Shown here piece after piece: positions 46,901 through 56,350 of a stretch of DNA of 64,000 nt (position 1 is the stretch's first letter; every line of letters begins with the position of its first letter). Origin of the DNA: Septoria linicola (lineage: Eukaryota > Ascomycota > Dothideomycetes > Mycosphaerellales > Mycosphaerellaceae); assembly GCA_024114885.1 (NCBI GenBank), contig CP099429.1:186001-250000 (forward strand), in the 5' to 3' direction. A model generated the notes under the pieces. That model searched no databases. It was given only the letters and a program-made list of their open reading frames with translations, and was not told where the DNA came from. A program made the translations under genes and the position numbers.

Positions 46901-49900
46901 CCTGGGGTATCACTCCGACCGCAGTCATCGGTCACAGCTTAGGCGAGTATGCCGCCCTTCACATTGCAGGCGTACTCTCTGCTTCTGACATGATCCTACT
47001 GGTCGGGCGTCGAGCTGAGCTCTTGGTGCGCGATTGCACACCACATACTCATGGTATGCTTGCTGTGAAAGCTAGCGCAGATGCCATTCGTACAGCCTTG
47101 GGACCGAAGATGACCGAGATTGCCTGTATCAATGGCCCAGAGGAGACTGTGCTCTGCGGGGCCGGCGACGTCGTTGGAACTGCCAGCGAGATTCTGGCTC
47201 GTTGCGGATTCAAGGCCACCAAGCTCAATGTGCCTTTTGCATTCCATTCTGCTCAGGTGGACCCGATCCTCGAACAATTCAAGAAGGTTGCCTCCGCTGT
47301 CACCTTCAACAAGCCCTTGGTGCCAGTGCTCTCACCACTGACTGGCGAGATTATTCGCGAGGAGGGCATCATCAACCCAGGCTATCTCGCGAGACATGCA
47401 CGGGAGCCTGTCAACTTTTGGTCAGCTCTGATCAGTGGCCAAAGCACACACGTCTTCGACGAGAAGACAGCTTGGCTGGAGGTTGGTGCCCACCCAGTCT
47501 GCTCTGGCATGGTCAAGGCTTCCCTTGGGGCGACCGTCGCCGCACCGTCGCTCCGACGAGGAGAAGATCCCTGGAAGACGATATCCAACAGCATCTGCCA
47601 GCTCTACACCGCAGGCGTGGACATCAATTTCGACGAATTTCACCGCGAGTTCAATGGTGCTCAGGAACTGCTCACATTGCCCACGTACTCATTCGACAAC
47701 AAGAAGTACTGGCTGGACTACCACAACAATTGGACGCTGACCAAGGGCGAGGCTCCACAAGTCAAGGAAGTGATTCGCGAAAAGGAGACGGCTGCACCAC
47801 CTGTTGTGGAAGTTCCTGTCAAGCGTCTATCAACCTCTTGTCAAAAGGTCATCAGCGAGGACTTCAGCGAGTCTCAGGCGAAGGTTGTCATTCGGTCCAG
47901 TTTGGCAGATCCCAAACTCTATCCTGTGGTGTGCGGTCATATGGTCAACAACGCCGCCCTCTGTCCATCGTCACTATACGCTGATATGGCCTTGACTGTT
48001 GGTGACTACATCTGGAAAGAGATGCGTCCCGGTACCGAAGCGCCTGGCATAAACGTCTGCAACATGGAAGTGCCAAAGCCTCTCATTGCACAGATTCCTC
48101 AGCCGGCGCAGGGCCAATTTGTCGAGATGGAAGCAGTCGCAGACCTCGAGAAAGGTAGCATCAAAGTTAACTTCCGAAGTGTCCATCCTGATGGCAAAAA
48201 GATTCAGGATCACGCACACTGCACAGTCCGTTACGAGGACAAAGCTGCGTGGGCCGACGAGTGGGCTCGATACAACTTCATGGTCAAAGCTCAGATTGAG
48301 ATGCTTACAGCAAAGACCATGACTGGAGGTGCACACAAGGTTCAACGCGGCATGGCGTACAAGCTGTTCAAGGCTCTCGTCAATTACGACTCCAAGTATC
48401 GTGCTATGGCCGAAGTGGTCCTGGACGGTGCCAACACTGAAGCCTCTGCCCAGCTGGACTTCCCAACAAAGCCAGACGATGGTGACTTCTATTGCCCTCC
48501 ATACCACATCGATGGGTCCTGCCACATATCTGGGTTCATAGTCAACGCTTCTGATCTTCTCGACTCAGAACAGGCAGTGTACGTGTCGCACGGCTGGGGT
48601 GCCATGAAGTTCAGTAAGCCACTCACCGCCGGTATGCGCCTTCGCAACTACGTTCGCATGTTGCCACAGCCAAACAACATCAGCAAGGGCGATGTATACA
48701 TCATGGAAGGTGACGAGATCGTGGCAGTCTGCGAAGGCATCAAGTTCCAGCAGATTCCGCGTCGCGTGCTCAACACGTTCTTGCCACCAAACAAAGGCTC
48801 CGTAGCGACACAGGCACCAAGTCAAGCTGCTACCAAGCCGGCCGCTCGACCAGTGTTGAATCGTTCACCAGCTCCGGCTCCTATCAGGCTAGCTCCCGCG
48901 CCAGTTCGACAAGCTCCACTTCCGGTTGCACGTACAGCACCTAAACCAAAGAAGGTGGCGCCTCCGAAGAAGGCATCTGGTGGCCTTGTCGATAAGATCA
49001 TGCAGATCCTGGCCAAAGAGACCGAGGTCGATGTAGCCGAGCTCGTTGACGACGCGCATTTTGAGAACCTTGGCGTCGATTCTCTGCTGTCTTTGACAAT
49101 CTCTGCCATCTTCCGTGAAGAATTGGATCTCGAGATCAGCGCTTCTTTATTCACGGATTACCCTAGTGTGGGCGAGATGAAGAAGTACTTCGCGACACTT
49201 GACACTTCTTCCAGCAGTAGTGATAGTGGGAGCAGCAGCAGCAGCGCTCCCGACTACGACGACGATTCTGATGATGAATCGAACCCTGCAACTGACGTGC
49301 CGACTCCTCTGGAGGATATCTCGACACCCGCATCTTCGGCTCCCTCTGTGGTAGGCAAGCCAGATGCAGGCTCGCCTACCAGGGAAACACTGGCTGACGT
49401 AGGCGATGTCTCGCTCGCTCGCCACGTTGTTGCACAGGAGATGGGGGTTGACATCGAAGAGATCACTGATGACGCCGACTTGTCCGAGCTTGGAATGGAT
49501 AGTCTGATGAGTCTGACTATCCTCGGCGAACTACGTGAGAAGACTAACATCGACCTTCCGAGTACTTTCCTCAGCACCAATCCGACGATGAAGGACATTG
49601 AGAGTGCACTTGGCCTGCGACCTTCTCCCAAGGCTGCCGCGCGCTTGAGCGCAAAGCCATCGATGCAGACTGACATGAACGAAGTCTCTGCCAGACTTGC
49701 TGCCATCAACAAGACCGACATCTCTCGCTATCCAGCTGCAACCTCTGTCCTGCTCCAGGGCAATGCAAAGGTTGCGACCAAGAAGATCTTCTTCTTGCCT
49801 GATGGATCAGGCTCTGCTACCAGCTACGTCAGCATTCCAAATCTCGGACCAGATGTCGCCGCCTACGGTCTCAACTGCCCATTCATGAAGCATCCCGAGC

Positions 49901-50517
49901 AGTGGGAGTGTGGCATCGAAGTGGCGTCTCTCATCTACCTTGCTGAGATCAAGCGTCGACAAGCGAAGGGACCGTACATCATTGGTGGCTGGTCTGCGGG
50001 TGGTGTGATTGCCTATGCTGTCGCTCAAGCACTTCTCGCTGCAGGTGAGAAAGTTGAGAAGCTCCTCCTTCTTGACTCCCCTTGCCCAGTCAACCTCGAT
50101 CCTCTACCTGCACGACTTCACATCTTCTTCAACGAAATCGGTCTCCTCGGAACTGGCGATCCTTCCAAGACACCAAAGTGGCTGATTCCTCACTTTGCGG
50201 CTGCGATTCGATCACTTTCGGCTTATGATCCTAAGCCTACGCTGGGCCCGATCCCAACATACGCAGTCTGGTGCACTGATGGCGTGGCCGGCAACCCTGG
50301 CGACCCACGCCCACCTCCAGCTGAGGATGAGGACCCAGCTCCAATGAAGTGGCTTCTCAACCACCGCACCGACTTTGGTGACAATGGCTGGGCACAGCTA
50401 TGCACTGGACCCTTCAAGAATGGTGTCATGGGCGGCCACCACTTCAGCATGATGAAGGATCCACATGCGATGGACCTTGGCAAATTGATCCGTGAGGGAC
50501 TGGACTGGAGACCTTGA
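43975..50517 (+). CDS. pks1: Non-reducing polyketide synthase for DHN melanin (Pks1), intronless
   Basis: A single uninterrupted frame of 2,180 residues from the first in-frame ATG (43975); 147 further bases upstream are open but lack an ATG. Domain order: SAT (about 1-340, Cys115 in GLCTG); ketosynthase (about 368-795, Cys541 in DTACSSS, His in EMHGTGTQ and NVGHAEA); acyltransferase (about 895-1210, Ser988 in GHSLGEY); product template (about 1280-1600, His1322 in CGHMVNNA, Asp1513 in IDGSCH); two carrier domains (Ser1703 in GVDSLLS, Ser1843 in GMDSLMS); thioesterase (about 1930-2180, Ser2007 in GGWSAGG, terminal GGHHFS). Linkers are Pro/Ala-rich before the first carrier and Ser/Asp-rich between the two. 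All catalytic residues are present. The layout is that of melanin synthases that make 1,3,6,8-tetrahydroxynaphthalene from malonyl-CoA. cmr1 and thr1 nearby support this product. The lack of introns is notable. Confidence 0.95.
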   Translation: MSNVLLFGDQTAEQYPLLHKVTLHRDNVLVSNFVQRCALALREETRALPRSQREAIPDFLTLTNLVEAYYQKGEKVPMLESALVLIAQLGHYIGYFSEHPDELPATSSTRVLGLCTGLLAASAVVSAKTIDELVSLGVDFVRVAFRSGAAVDSIRSVLAQPGQEKTPWSTIVTGTTQDEANAALATFHKVNGIPESNQAYVSAVSIMAVTVSGPPTTVERLFKDGPLSAKNRVAIPVYGPYHAQHLFNDADLERILSGNVGRELKKHIPSALVHSAATGEAIVAENSFDLAKLAVSEMLQRPVRWDHLLEEVVSQMAASRLPAKIYALGVSNIANSLVSALKAGGKTDVSVVDQSAFTESTDYNGRTQNDKIAIVGMAGRFPNSVDHEALWDLLMKGLDVHRKVPADRFDADAHCDPSGKGKNKSHTPFGCFIDEPGLFDPRFFNMSPREAAQTDPMGRLALVTAYEALEMSGYVANRTPSTKLNRIGTFYGQTSDDWREINAAENVDTYFITGGVRAFAPGRINYYFKFSGPSYSIDTACSSSLAAIQLACTSLWAGDCDTACAGGLNVLTNPDIFSGLSKGQFLSKTGSCKTYDNAADGYCRGDACGTVVLKRYQDAIADNDNILGCILGAATNHSAEAVSITHPHAGAQEFLYKQVLANAGVDAHEISYVEMHGTGTQAGDGIEMTSVTNVFAPRHRQRRPDQSVHLGAIKANVGHAEAASGINSLIKVLMMMKNDKIPANVGIKGEMNKTFPADLKDRNVHISQTAVDWPRKNQAARKVFLNNFSAAGGNTALLIEDGPLRELPTAVDPRGTLPITVSARSIASLKRNLINYQRYVKENPSTTLTSFSYTTTARRIQHNYRVAFTLADIGKVIESLQAQVKETYNPVPMVATRVAFCFTGQGSQYTGLGQKLYQDLQSFRDVIDQLDHLARVQSLPSFIELLDGTDVQTLSPIKVQLGMACIQVALARMWASWGITPTAVIGHSLGEYAALHIAGVLSASDMILLVGRRAELLVRDCTPHTHGMLAVKASADAIRTALGPKMTEIACINGPEETVLCGAGDVVGTASEILARCGFKATKLNVPFAFHSAQVDPILEQFKKVASAVTFNKPLVPVLSPLTGEIIREEGIINPGYLARHAREPVNFWSALISGQSTHVFDEKTAWLEVGAHPVCSGMVKASLGATVAAPSLRRGEDPWKTISNSICQLYTAGVDINFDEFHREFNGAQELLTLPTYSFDNKKYWLDYHNNWTLTKGEAPQVKEVIREKETAAPPVVEVPVKRLSTSCQKVISEDFSESQAKVVIRSSLADPKLYPVVCGHMVNNAALCPSSLYADMALTVGDYIWKEMRPGTEAPGINVCNMEVPKPLIAQIPQPAQGQFVEMEAVADLEKGSIKVNFRSVHPDGKKIQDHAHCTVRYEDKAAWADEWARYNFMVKAQIEMLTAKTMTGGAHKVQRGMAYKLFKALVNYDSKYRAMAEVVLDGANTEASAQLDFPTKPDDGDFYCPPYHIDGSCHISGFIVNASDLLDSEQAVYVSHGWGAMKFSKPLTAGMRLRNYVRMLPQPNNISKGDVYIMEGDEIVAVCEGIKFQQIPRRVLNTFLPPNKGSVATQAPSQAATKPAARPVLNRSPAPAPIRLAPAPVRQAPLPVARTAPKPKKVAPPKKASGGLVDKIMQILAKETEVDVAELVDDAHFENLGVDSLLSLTISAIFREELDLEISASLFTDYPSVGEMKKYFATLDTSSSSSDSGSSSSSAPDYDDDSDDESNPATDVPTPLEDISTPASSAPSVVGKPDAGSPTRETLADVGDVSLARHVVAQEMGVDIEEITDDADLSELGMDSLMSLTILGELREKTNIDLPSTFLSTNPTMKDIESALGLRPSPKAAARLSAKPSMQTDMNEVSARLAAINKTDISRYPAATSVLLQGNAKVATKKIFFLPDGSGSATSYVSIPNLGPDVAAYGLNCPFMKHPEQWECGIEVASLIYLAEIKRRQAKGPYIIGGWSAGGVIAYAVAQALLAAGEKVEKLLLLDSPCPVNLDPLPARLHIFFNEIGLLGTGDPSKTPKWLIPHFAAAIRSLSAYDPKPTLGPIPTYAVWCTDGVAGNPGDPRPPPAEDEDPAPMKWLLNHRTDFGDNGWAQLCTGPFKNGVMGGHHFSMMKDPHAMDLGKLIREGLDWRP

Positions 50518-51522
50518 TCGATGAGTCGACCTGTTGCCAGTTGTCATGCTTGATATACTTTGGCCGGTATTAGCTCACGACAACTGCTACTCATTTTCGG
50601 AGGCCACTTTCCATTGATGGAGCGATAGACGACATAGAATGGTGGGAATGGCACGGAGCATTGCAATTTTGTTTGTTCACAGCGCATCTCGAGAGGCATC
50701 TTTGGGGACATGGAGTCTGAATTTGGCGTCTGTTGCACGACTATCACGGCATATTGAGAGACATGATCATTGCTAACAATAGAGATGCGAAGAGCTGGCT
50801 ACTTGAGCATCATATAATGTCATCATAATTGATCTTGCACATCACCTTTTCCCATGTTCATACAAGAGTGATATGTCATACTTGAAAGTACTACGCACTG
50901 CTTAGGCTACTTCACTCTGAGTACGCAGCAAATCTCAGCTGAATGACAGGCGGGCGTATCGTAAGCCACCACGGTATGCCCGTATCACGCTCCTTATCGT
51001 CTGCGACGCGCCCAGTCCGCTTCTGCGAGAACATGTGATTTGCCAGTCATGGTAATGCTCGCACAGCTTACCTCTGCAGAAGGTCGGATCCCCAGAACCT
51101 ATCTCCGAAGCTGATCGATGACAGTAATTTGCGTGGTGCGAGACACAATTACCGTAGCCTTCTCATCTCCTCAAACGAACATGTTCGCGCCGAGGGTGGA
51201 GCTGAAGAAACTCAAAGTGACACTTGATGAAAGGAGGTCGTGGTTGTTTTGTGTCGAAAGCCATAATAAAGGCGTAGTGGTGATTGAGTGTTTGTGGTGG
51301 GTTCGAGGCTGATGAGCTATTTCCAGGGTACAAGGAGTGAAGCTAGTTCTAAATAAGGTAGCGGGACGAGGCGGCTACCGCTGGACTGCTGCTTATCGCC
51401 TGCGCCTCTTGCGAACTGCATGTCTTGCGCAATATCATCAAATTTGTGTGGCTGGCATCTCACGTGCTTCTGCGAAAAGGCTACTCGAATGACATAAGAT
51501 ACAATATTTCCACATCTTTGCG
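50518..51522. other. Intergenic, pks1 3' flank and pac10 promoter
   Basis: About 1 kb; short frames only, nothing recognised. Confidence 0.5.
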
Positions 51523-52380
51523 ATGGCACAAGTTCAAAAGCCTGGGTAAGTGCAGATGTCGTCCGCTGAATGAACGTCATGTCCTCTGACCGAGAAATAG
51601 CGGCAAAGATGCGCCAACCAACCCGCGAGGCATCCCATATGCCCCATTTGTGGACAGAGTAGAAGACTATGTCTCATCACGAACCGACGTCGAGGGCGCA
51701 CTCAAAAGCTTCCAAGAAATGATCCAGTGAGCTCTGCCCATCCAAAAACGCACGTCACGAAGTAATGCTAAATTTCGTGACAGAAAATACCAATTCATGG
51801 AAGCAAACAACCAACGCCGAATCGTCGGCCTCAAAGACAAAATCCCGGACATCCAAAAGACTCTCGAAACGGTCCGATTTCTGCAAAAGCGCGATGTAAG
51901 AGACTTGACCTCCCACCCCAACAACACCAACACTACTAACACCATCCTCCTCCAACCACAGTCCTCCTCAGAACCCCTCTCAGCAACCTTCGAACTCAAC
52001 GACACACTCTACGCCAAAGCCCACATCGCCTCCCCAACCCCCGAAGTCTACCTCTGGCTGGGCGCAAACGTGATGCTTTCCTACCCTCTCGCCGAAGCCG
52101 AAGAACTTCTGATCGCCAAACTTGACACCGCGAAGCAGAGCTTGGCAAACTGCGAGGATGATATTGATTTTTTGAGGGAGCAGATTACTGTAAGTTTTCC
52201 CTTTTGCTCCTGGTCCCGATCTACCTGATCTTTCGAGTTATTGGGAATGTGAGGTGAAAGTTTCGAGCTAATTTGTGACAGACTATGGAAGTGGCGACTG
52301 CGAGAGTGTATAATTGGGACGTGGGACAGAGGCGGAAGGAAAAAGAGGGAGGTGGAGGAGGGAAAGGTGAGGCGGAGTGA
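51523..52380 (+). CDS. pac10: Prefoldin subunit 3 (Pac10/VBP1)
   Basis: Five exons (51523-51545, 51601-51726, 51784-51895, 51962-52189, 52282-52380) sum to 195 codons plus stop. The four introns are 55-92 nt. The joined protein reads NPRGIPYAPFVDRVEDYV, ALKSFQEMIQKYQFMEANN, then LKDKIPDIQKTLETVRFLQ. It continues through the beta-hairpin core (TFELNDTLYAKAHI, VYLWLGANVMLSYPLAEAEE) to a second coiled coil (TAKQSLANCEDDIDFLREQI). This is the alpha-type prefoldin layout, two helices joined by a hairpin. Prefoldin is a cytosolic hexamer that hands unfolded actin and tubulin to the chaperonin TRiC. Length matches yeast Pac10 (about 200 residues). The tail is Gly/Glu-rich and low complexity. Exon count is high for its size. 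Confidence 0.92.
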
Positions 52381-52960
52381 GGAACAGATGAGATGTGAGG
52401 CTGTAAACGACTGTTTGAATGCTCGAAAAGCACCATCACTCAAGCGATAGACCACCGGCACAGATGGTCTCCACCATGCCGCTTTCATGTACTGGACAGC
52501 CCGTAGTGGCGAATCCAGTGATCCTATAGATGTCAGCAGACAATTGAGAGGCTCTCATATGTGGAGATGCGAAATTAGTGAAAGCATGTCACGTTCCCAG
52601 TTTCTTCTCATGAGTACGGCACTAGTGATGGAACATCGCTCCTCCCTTCGGCCCGCCCACCATTCCCGACTCATCTGGCAAGTCACAGAGTCGATTGAAC
52701 TTGCTTGACTGTGCGCAGCGACTTTGCCATAGAATATCACTTCTCCCAGTATAGTGGGCCTCACCGAGGCAGCCACCCAACCAATGCTCCTCATCCATAT
52801 GCTGAGCTGTCCGACAATTTGTCGTTTGTAGGGTCGCCTCCGACCCATTCATCACCATAAAGAAAAACGCCAACGCTAAATCCAAGAGTCATACACAAGT
52901 ACATCAGATCCACAGAGCATACCAGCCCCACCATGCGACGATACGATCACACGACCGTGT
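52381..52960. other. Convergent 3' region, pac10 and med14
   Basis: No gene recognised in about 0.6 kb. Confidence 0.5.
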
Positions 52961-55900
52961 CTAATCCAGCTCGATGACCTCTTGCTTCACTTTGCCAGGG
53001 TGTTGGTTCTGCCGCTGGCCGTGAGTTGCCGTGACAGTCATTTGACGAGCCGTGTTGTCTTGAGGCTTGTTGTTTTGCTTCATGGGGTTTGGCAATGGTT
53101 TCTGCTGGACTTTCGACTGCGGTCCGGCACCCGACTTTTGCTGAGTTGTAACATGCGACTTTGACGCATTTCTGTTCAGCGGAGGTTTGGTGTCAGGCAG
53201 AGGCGTCTCTTGCTTCTCCTGCTTCTTCACAGCAGCACCTTCAGCAGGCGCTTCGAACTTGCGAATACAATCGTCCACTCTGCTCAAAACGGTAGATAGG
53301 CTCTTGGTGCCCGTGATGTATCCTCCTTTGTTGTTCCCGAACCATCCCTCCGCTCTCGATCCACTGTCTTTGCTGAGATCCACAAGACTGTCGCTGAGCT
53401 CCGTAGGCAGCTCCTCGCCCGGTCTTGGGCAATGGACTATAGCATAAGCGAACTGCCGCTGTACGGTGGCGCGCTCCTTGTTGGTCCAATGTACACCCAC
53501 CTGGAATCTACAAGGCGTGAGCGGCTTGTGGTACATGATGAAGTAATTAAAATGGTCGTGCGCATGGACCGTGATTGTACCCTGAGCTGCATGCGTGGAC
53601 TCAAGATTGGCCAGGGCGTCTAGGAGAGGTTGCGTGGCATTCATAGCAAATGCCAGGGCCAAGAAAGGTCCTTCGAGCGTCTTGTTGTACAGCGCTTCTA
53701 GGTGCATACGAATGCGCTGATGTGGATTACTCGAGGAAGGACCGAGCTTGAGTGACGTGGTTGTCCCAATTGCAACGAGCGCAGCATTGAACTGATGTGA
53801 AGTGCCATAGGTGAAAGCAACCTTTTTCAGCCCGATCGATGTGCAAGTATACTGGAGAGCACGCGCTGCTGACAACGTCGTGTTCAGATCTTGACAGCGC
53901 TTAACCAAGCGAGTGATCTCCTTGATGTATGGCTGCCCAAATGGGGTGCGCAAAGACAAAGCCAAGCCGCCAGATGCGTTCATAGCGACATCCGCGTCTC
54001 GGGCTTTGGTATTGATGAGATACTCTTGTAATGGTCGTAGCTTGGTGGAATCTACGGTCAAACGAATATCGTGTCGCACCTCGGTGTCGTCGCTATCATT
54101 GTCGCCAATAAGACCTCGGTACGCGATTCTTATCCAGTCGGTCGTGGCTAGTGATTTGTAGTCCGAAGCGGGAGATGTCTTGCCCTCTTTTGGTCTATGA
54201 CGGAGGTATACCGCTGCTGTCGCGTCTCGACTCGTGCTAACGTCCTTTAATGTTAGCAAAGAAAGCTTCTCAAGGTGGTAAGGGATATCATTTGAGGCGA
54301 GCTCATCAGCAAGCACAGCAAAGGATACCTCAGCCTCAGCCAGACGCTCAACGTGGGAGACTTCTGTCCGTGAAAGCCCTGATGTCGTGATCTGTAGTCT
54401 CCGCGCGTCTGCAACGGTCTTGATGGATCGACCCTGAGCGTCGTTTACTGTGCCGATACGAACGACCCACCACTTTTCACCAGACAGGCTGTAAGTGACA
54501 CATAATGACCACTCCTCACCCCAGCCCTTGTGGCAGGTGAAAATGTCGTGCCTGACAACACCTTGACCAAACAGAGCCTTGAAGTTGGCTTGCGGTCCAA
54601 AAGTGCGGAGGTCGGCAGCATGCCAGCCTGATGAAGTAGTAATTCTCCGTATCTGCTCTTGCACCGCGCGGCATAGAAGCTGTGCGAAACTGTTCGAGTT
54701 GTCGATTGTCGGATTCTGGTTCAGTATCCGCTCCGCGAGAGCAGTGTCTCTTGTCGCTGGAGATATGGTAATCAGGCCGGTGACTGGTTCTACCTGCACA
54801 ACCATTGGGCGCTTGAGTCCGGGCACGCTCAAATCGAGCTTGCACTCATCCGCATCTGAAAGCGAGGTACTGAGATGGGATTCAAGTCTCGACTCTGGAC
54901 CAGCAGAAGCTTGCAGTCGTGCTTGAATCAGTGACAGTGTCCAAGAAGCATGCTTTGCCGTCACCTGCGCCAGCACCGCGTCCAAATCTAGAGAGTTCCA
55001 GTCGACCACGATTTTGTCGTCATCTACTTCCTGGCCTTGTCTGAACCAGCGGACTGTATGTATGGCCGTTGGAGCTTTCCTCGTTTGTCTTCCTTTTGGC
55101 CTGCCTGAGCTGACGCCAAACTCAAGCCAACTTTTCTTTCCAGTTTGATCCTTCCAATACTGGATGGCGAACACTCTCCGGTGAGTCTCTGTCACTACGC
55201 AGCCGAACCACTTCTGTCGAAAGAGCTGTACTGCATGCGATTTGAGGATATTGATTTTGTGCGTGAGAACAAAGTTGTGTAAGAAGTCGTAGCAGCCCAA
55301 CAGTCCTGACGACTTGAGAGCCTCGTTCGTCTGAGCCTCCAGGGCGTTTCGTAAGGCATCGTCCGTCAACGTCGGCGCGGGGTCGAATGTGAATCGCAAG
55401 TCGATCAAGTAGAATTGAGATGCTGGATCCTCATCGGCAACGGATAGATCAACCTCGAACTCACCGTTTACACGGAACGTTGCCCTTCCGTCTGCAATGG
55501 AGTAGTCACGAAAATGGAACGGTAGGTCCTCGTGTAGGTTGAGCCGGGTCGCAATCGTTACATTCATGTTTTGCAAAGTAGCGCGTAGCTGCTTCGCAGT
55601 GAGTTTTGCCGGAGGTAGATAGCCAAGGTCCGGCCATTTCGGTGCTTTTCGAGACGCAAGCAGTTCCATAGCCCCTTCAATGTTGGGATTAGGCATTTTC
55701 GCACGTGCAATGTCATGCTTCGTCACTCCGATAAAGTGCATGGCCTTGTGTTGCACTGCCTCCTGCGAATCATGCCAGACTTTGAGATCAACAAGCTTGG
55801 CCATATCATGCTCGCTGCGCGCCCAGTCTGACAGCACAAGGGCCTTGATAAAGCGATCCCTCTGTCCGCTAGCAAACTCCATGAGCACCTTCTTCCGGTC

Positions 55901-56350
55901 AACACTTTCCCGTGACTGGTCAGCTGTATGAGATATTACACCGTTGGCAACTGCCGGCTGAGGCGCGGGCATCTCATTCATACGGTTCAGCGTGTCGTTG
56001 AGGTCTCCGAAGCATTGCTGCGCCAGACGAGCGAGCATGACACCCATGGGTTTGTTCGCATCGGAGGTGCGCCATGACTGATCGAGCGGCGGCGGAGTCG
56101 GAAGCCTCGAAGTCGTTGTCGTTGCACCATTGGCGTGTCCATTGCTGGTCGGCGGTGCTTGTGGCAGTCCATTGGCGGCCTGGCCGTTCGGTAGCCCGTT
56201 CGCGCCTGCCTTCGCATGCGCATTTTCCTGCATCTGGCCAAAGTCCTGCTTCTGGCCTCCGCCAGCTATTTGCGCCTGACTGCGGTCCTTTTTGAGGTCT
56301 GGCGATCCGACTGCCGTTCCTTGCTGATTCATGATCAGCCGGCCGGGCAT
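52961..56350 (-). CDS. med14: Mediator complex subunit 14 (Med14/Rgr1)
   Basis: One uninterrupted exon of 1,129 residues from the first in-frame ATG (56350); 59 more codons upstream are open but lack an ATG. After a low-complexity Gln/Asn/Pro-rich N-terminus, the Med14 core begins at KPMGVMLARLAQQCFGDLND. It continues with KKVLMEFASGQRDRFIKALV and SDWARSEHDMAKLVDLKVWH, the part that forms the helical start of the subunit. The long remainder carries repeated alpha/beta units (DLRFTFDPAPTLTDDALRN, CVVTETHRRVFAIQYWKDQ). The C-terminus is again low complexity. Med14 is the scaffold that ties the head, middle and tail modules of Mediator, the bridge between activators and RNA polymerase II in the nucleus. 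Length is close to other filamentous-fungal Rgr1 proteins. Confidence 0.9.
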   Translation of the reverse strand: MPGRLIMNQQGTAVGSPDLKKDRSQAQIAGGGQKQDFGQMQENAHAKAGANGLPNGQAANGLPQAPPTSNGHANGATTTTSRLPTPPPLDQSWRTSDANKPMGVMLARLAQQCFGDLNDTLNRMNEMPAPQPAVANGVISHTADQSRESVDRKKVLMEFASGQRDRFIKALVLSDWARSEHDMAKLVDLKVWHDSQEAVQHKAMHFIGVTKHDIARAKMPNPNIEGAMELLASRKAPKWPDLGYLPPAKLTAKQLRATLQNMNVTIATRLNLHEDLPFHFRDYSIADGRATFRVNGEFEVDLSVADEDPASQFYLIDLRFTFDPAPTLTDDALRNALEAQTNEALKSSGLLGCYDFLHNFVLTHKINILKSHAVQLFRQKWFGCVVTETHRRVFAIQYWKDQTGKKSWLEFGVSSGRPKGRQTRKAPTAIHTVRWFRQGQEVDDDKIVVDWNSLDLDAVLAQVTAKHASWTLSLIQARLQASAGPESRLESHLSTSLSDADECKLDLSVPGLKRPMVVQVEPVTGLITISPATRDTALAERILNQNPTIDNSNSFAQLLCRAVQEQIRRITTSSGWHAADLRTFGPQANFKALFGQGVVRHDIFTCHKGWGEEWSLCVTYSLSGEKWWVVRIGTVNDAQGRSIKTVADARRLQITTSGLSRTEVSHVERLAEAEVSFAVLADELASNDIPYHLEKLSLLTLKDVSTSRDATAAVYLRHRPKEGKTSPASDYKSLATTDWIRIAYRGLIGDNDSDDTEVRHDIRLTVDSTKLRPLQEYLINTKARDADVAMNASGGLALSLRTPFGQPYIKEITRLVKRCQDLNTTLSAARALQYTCTSIGLKKVAFTYGTSHQFNAALVAIGTTTSLKLGPSSSNPHQRIRMHLEALYNKTLEGPFLALAFAMNATQPLLDALANLESTHAAQGTITVHAHDHFNYFIMYHKPLTPCRFQVGVHWTNKERATVQRQFAYAIVHCPRPGEELPTELSDSLVDLSKDSGSRAEGWFGNNKGGYITGTKSLSTVLSRVDDCIRKFEAPAEGAAVKKQEKQETPLPDTKPPLNRNASKSHVTTQQKSGAGPQSKVQQKPLPNPMKQNNKPQDNTARQMTVTATHGQRQNQHPGKVKQEVIELD

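Noticed and set aside
44063..49721. Many antisense and shifted ORFs of 60-260 codons inside pks1
   Set aside because: They are shadows of the strongly biased PKS coding sequence and show no domain of their own.
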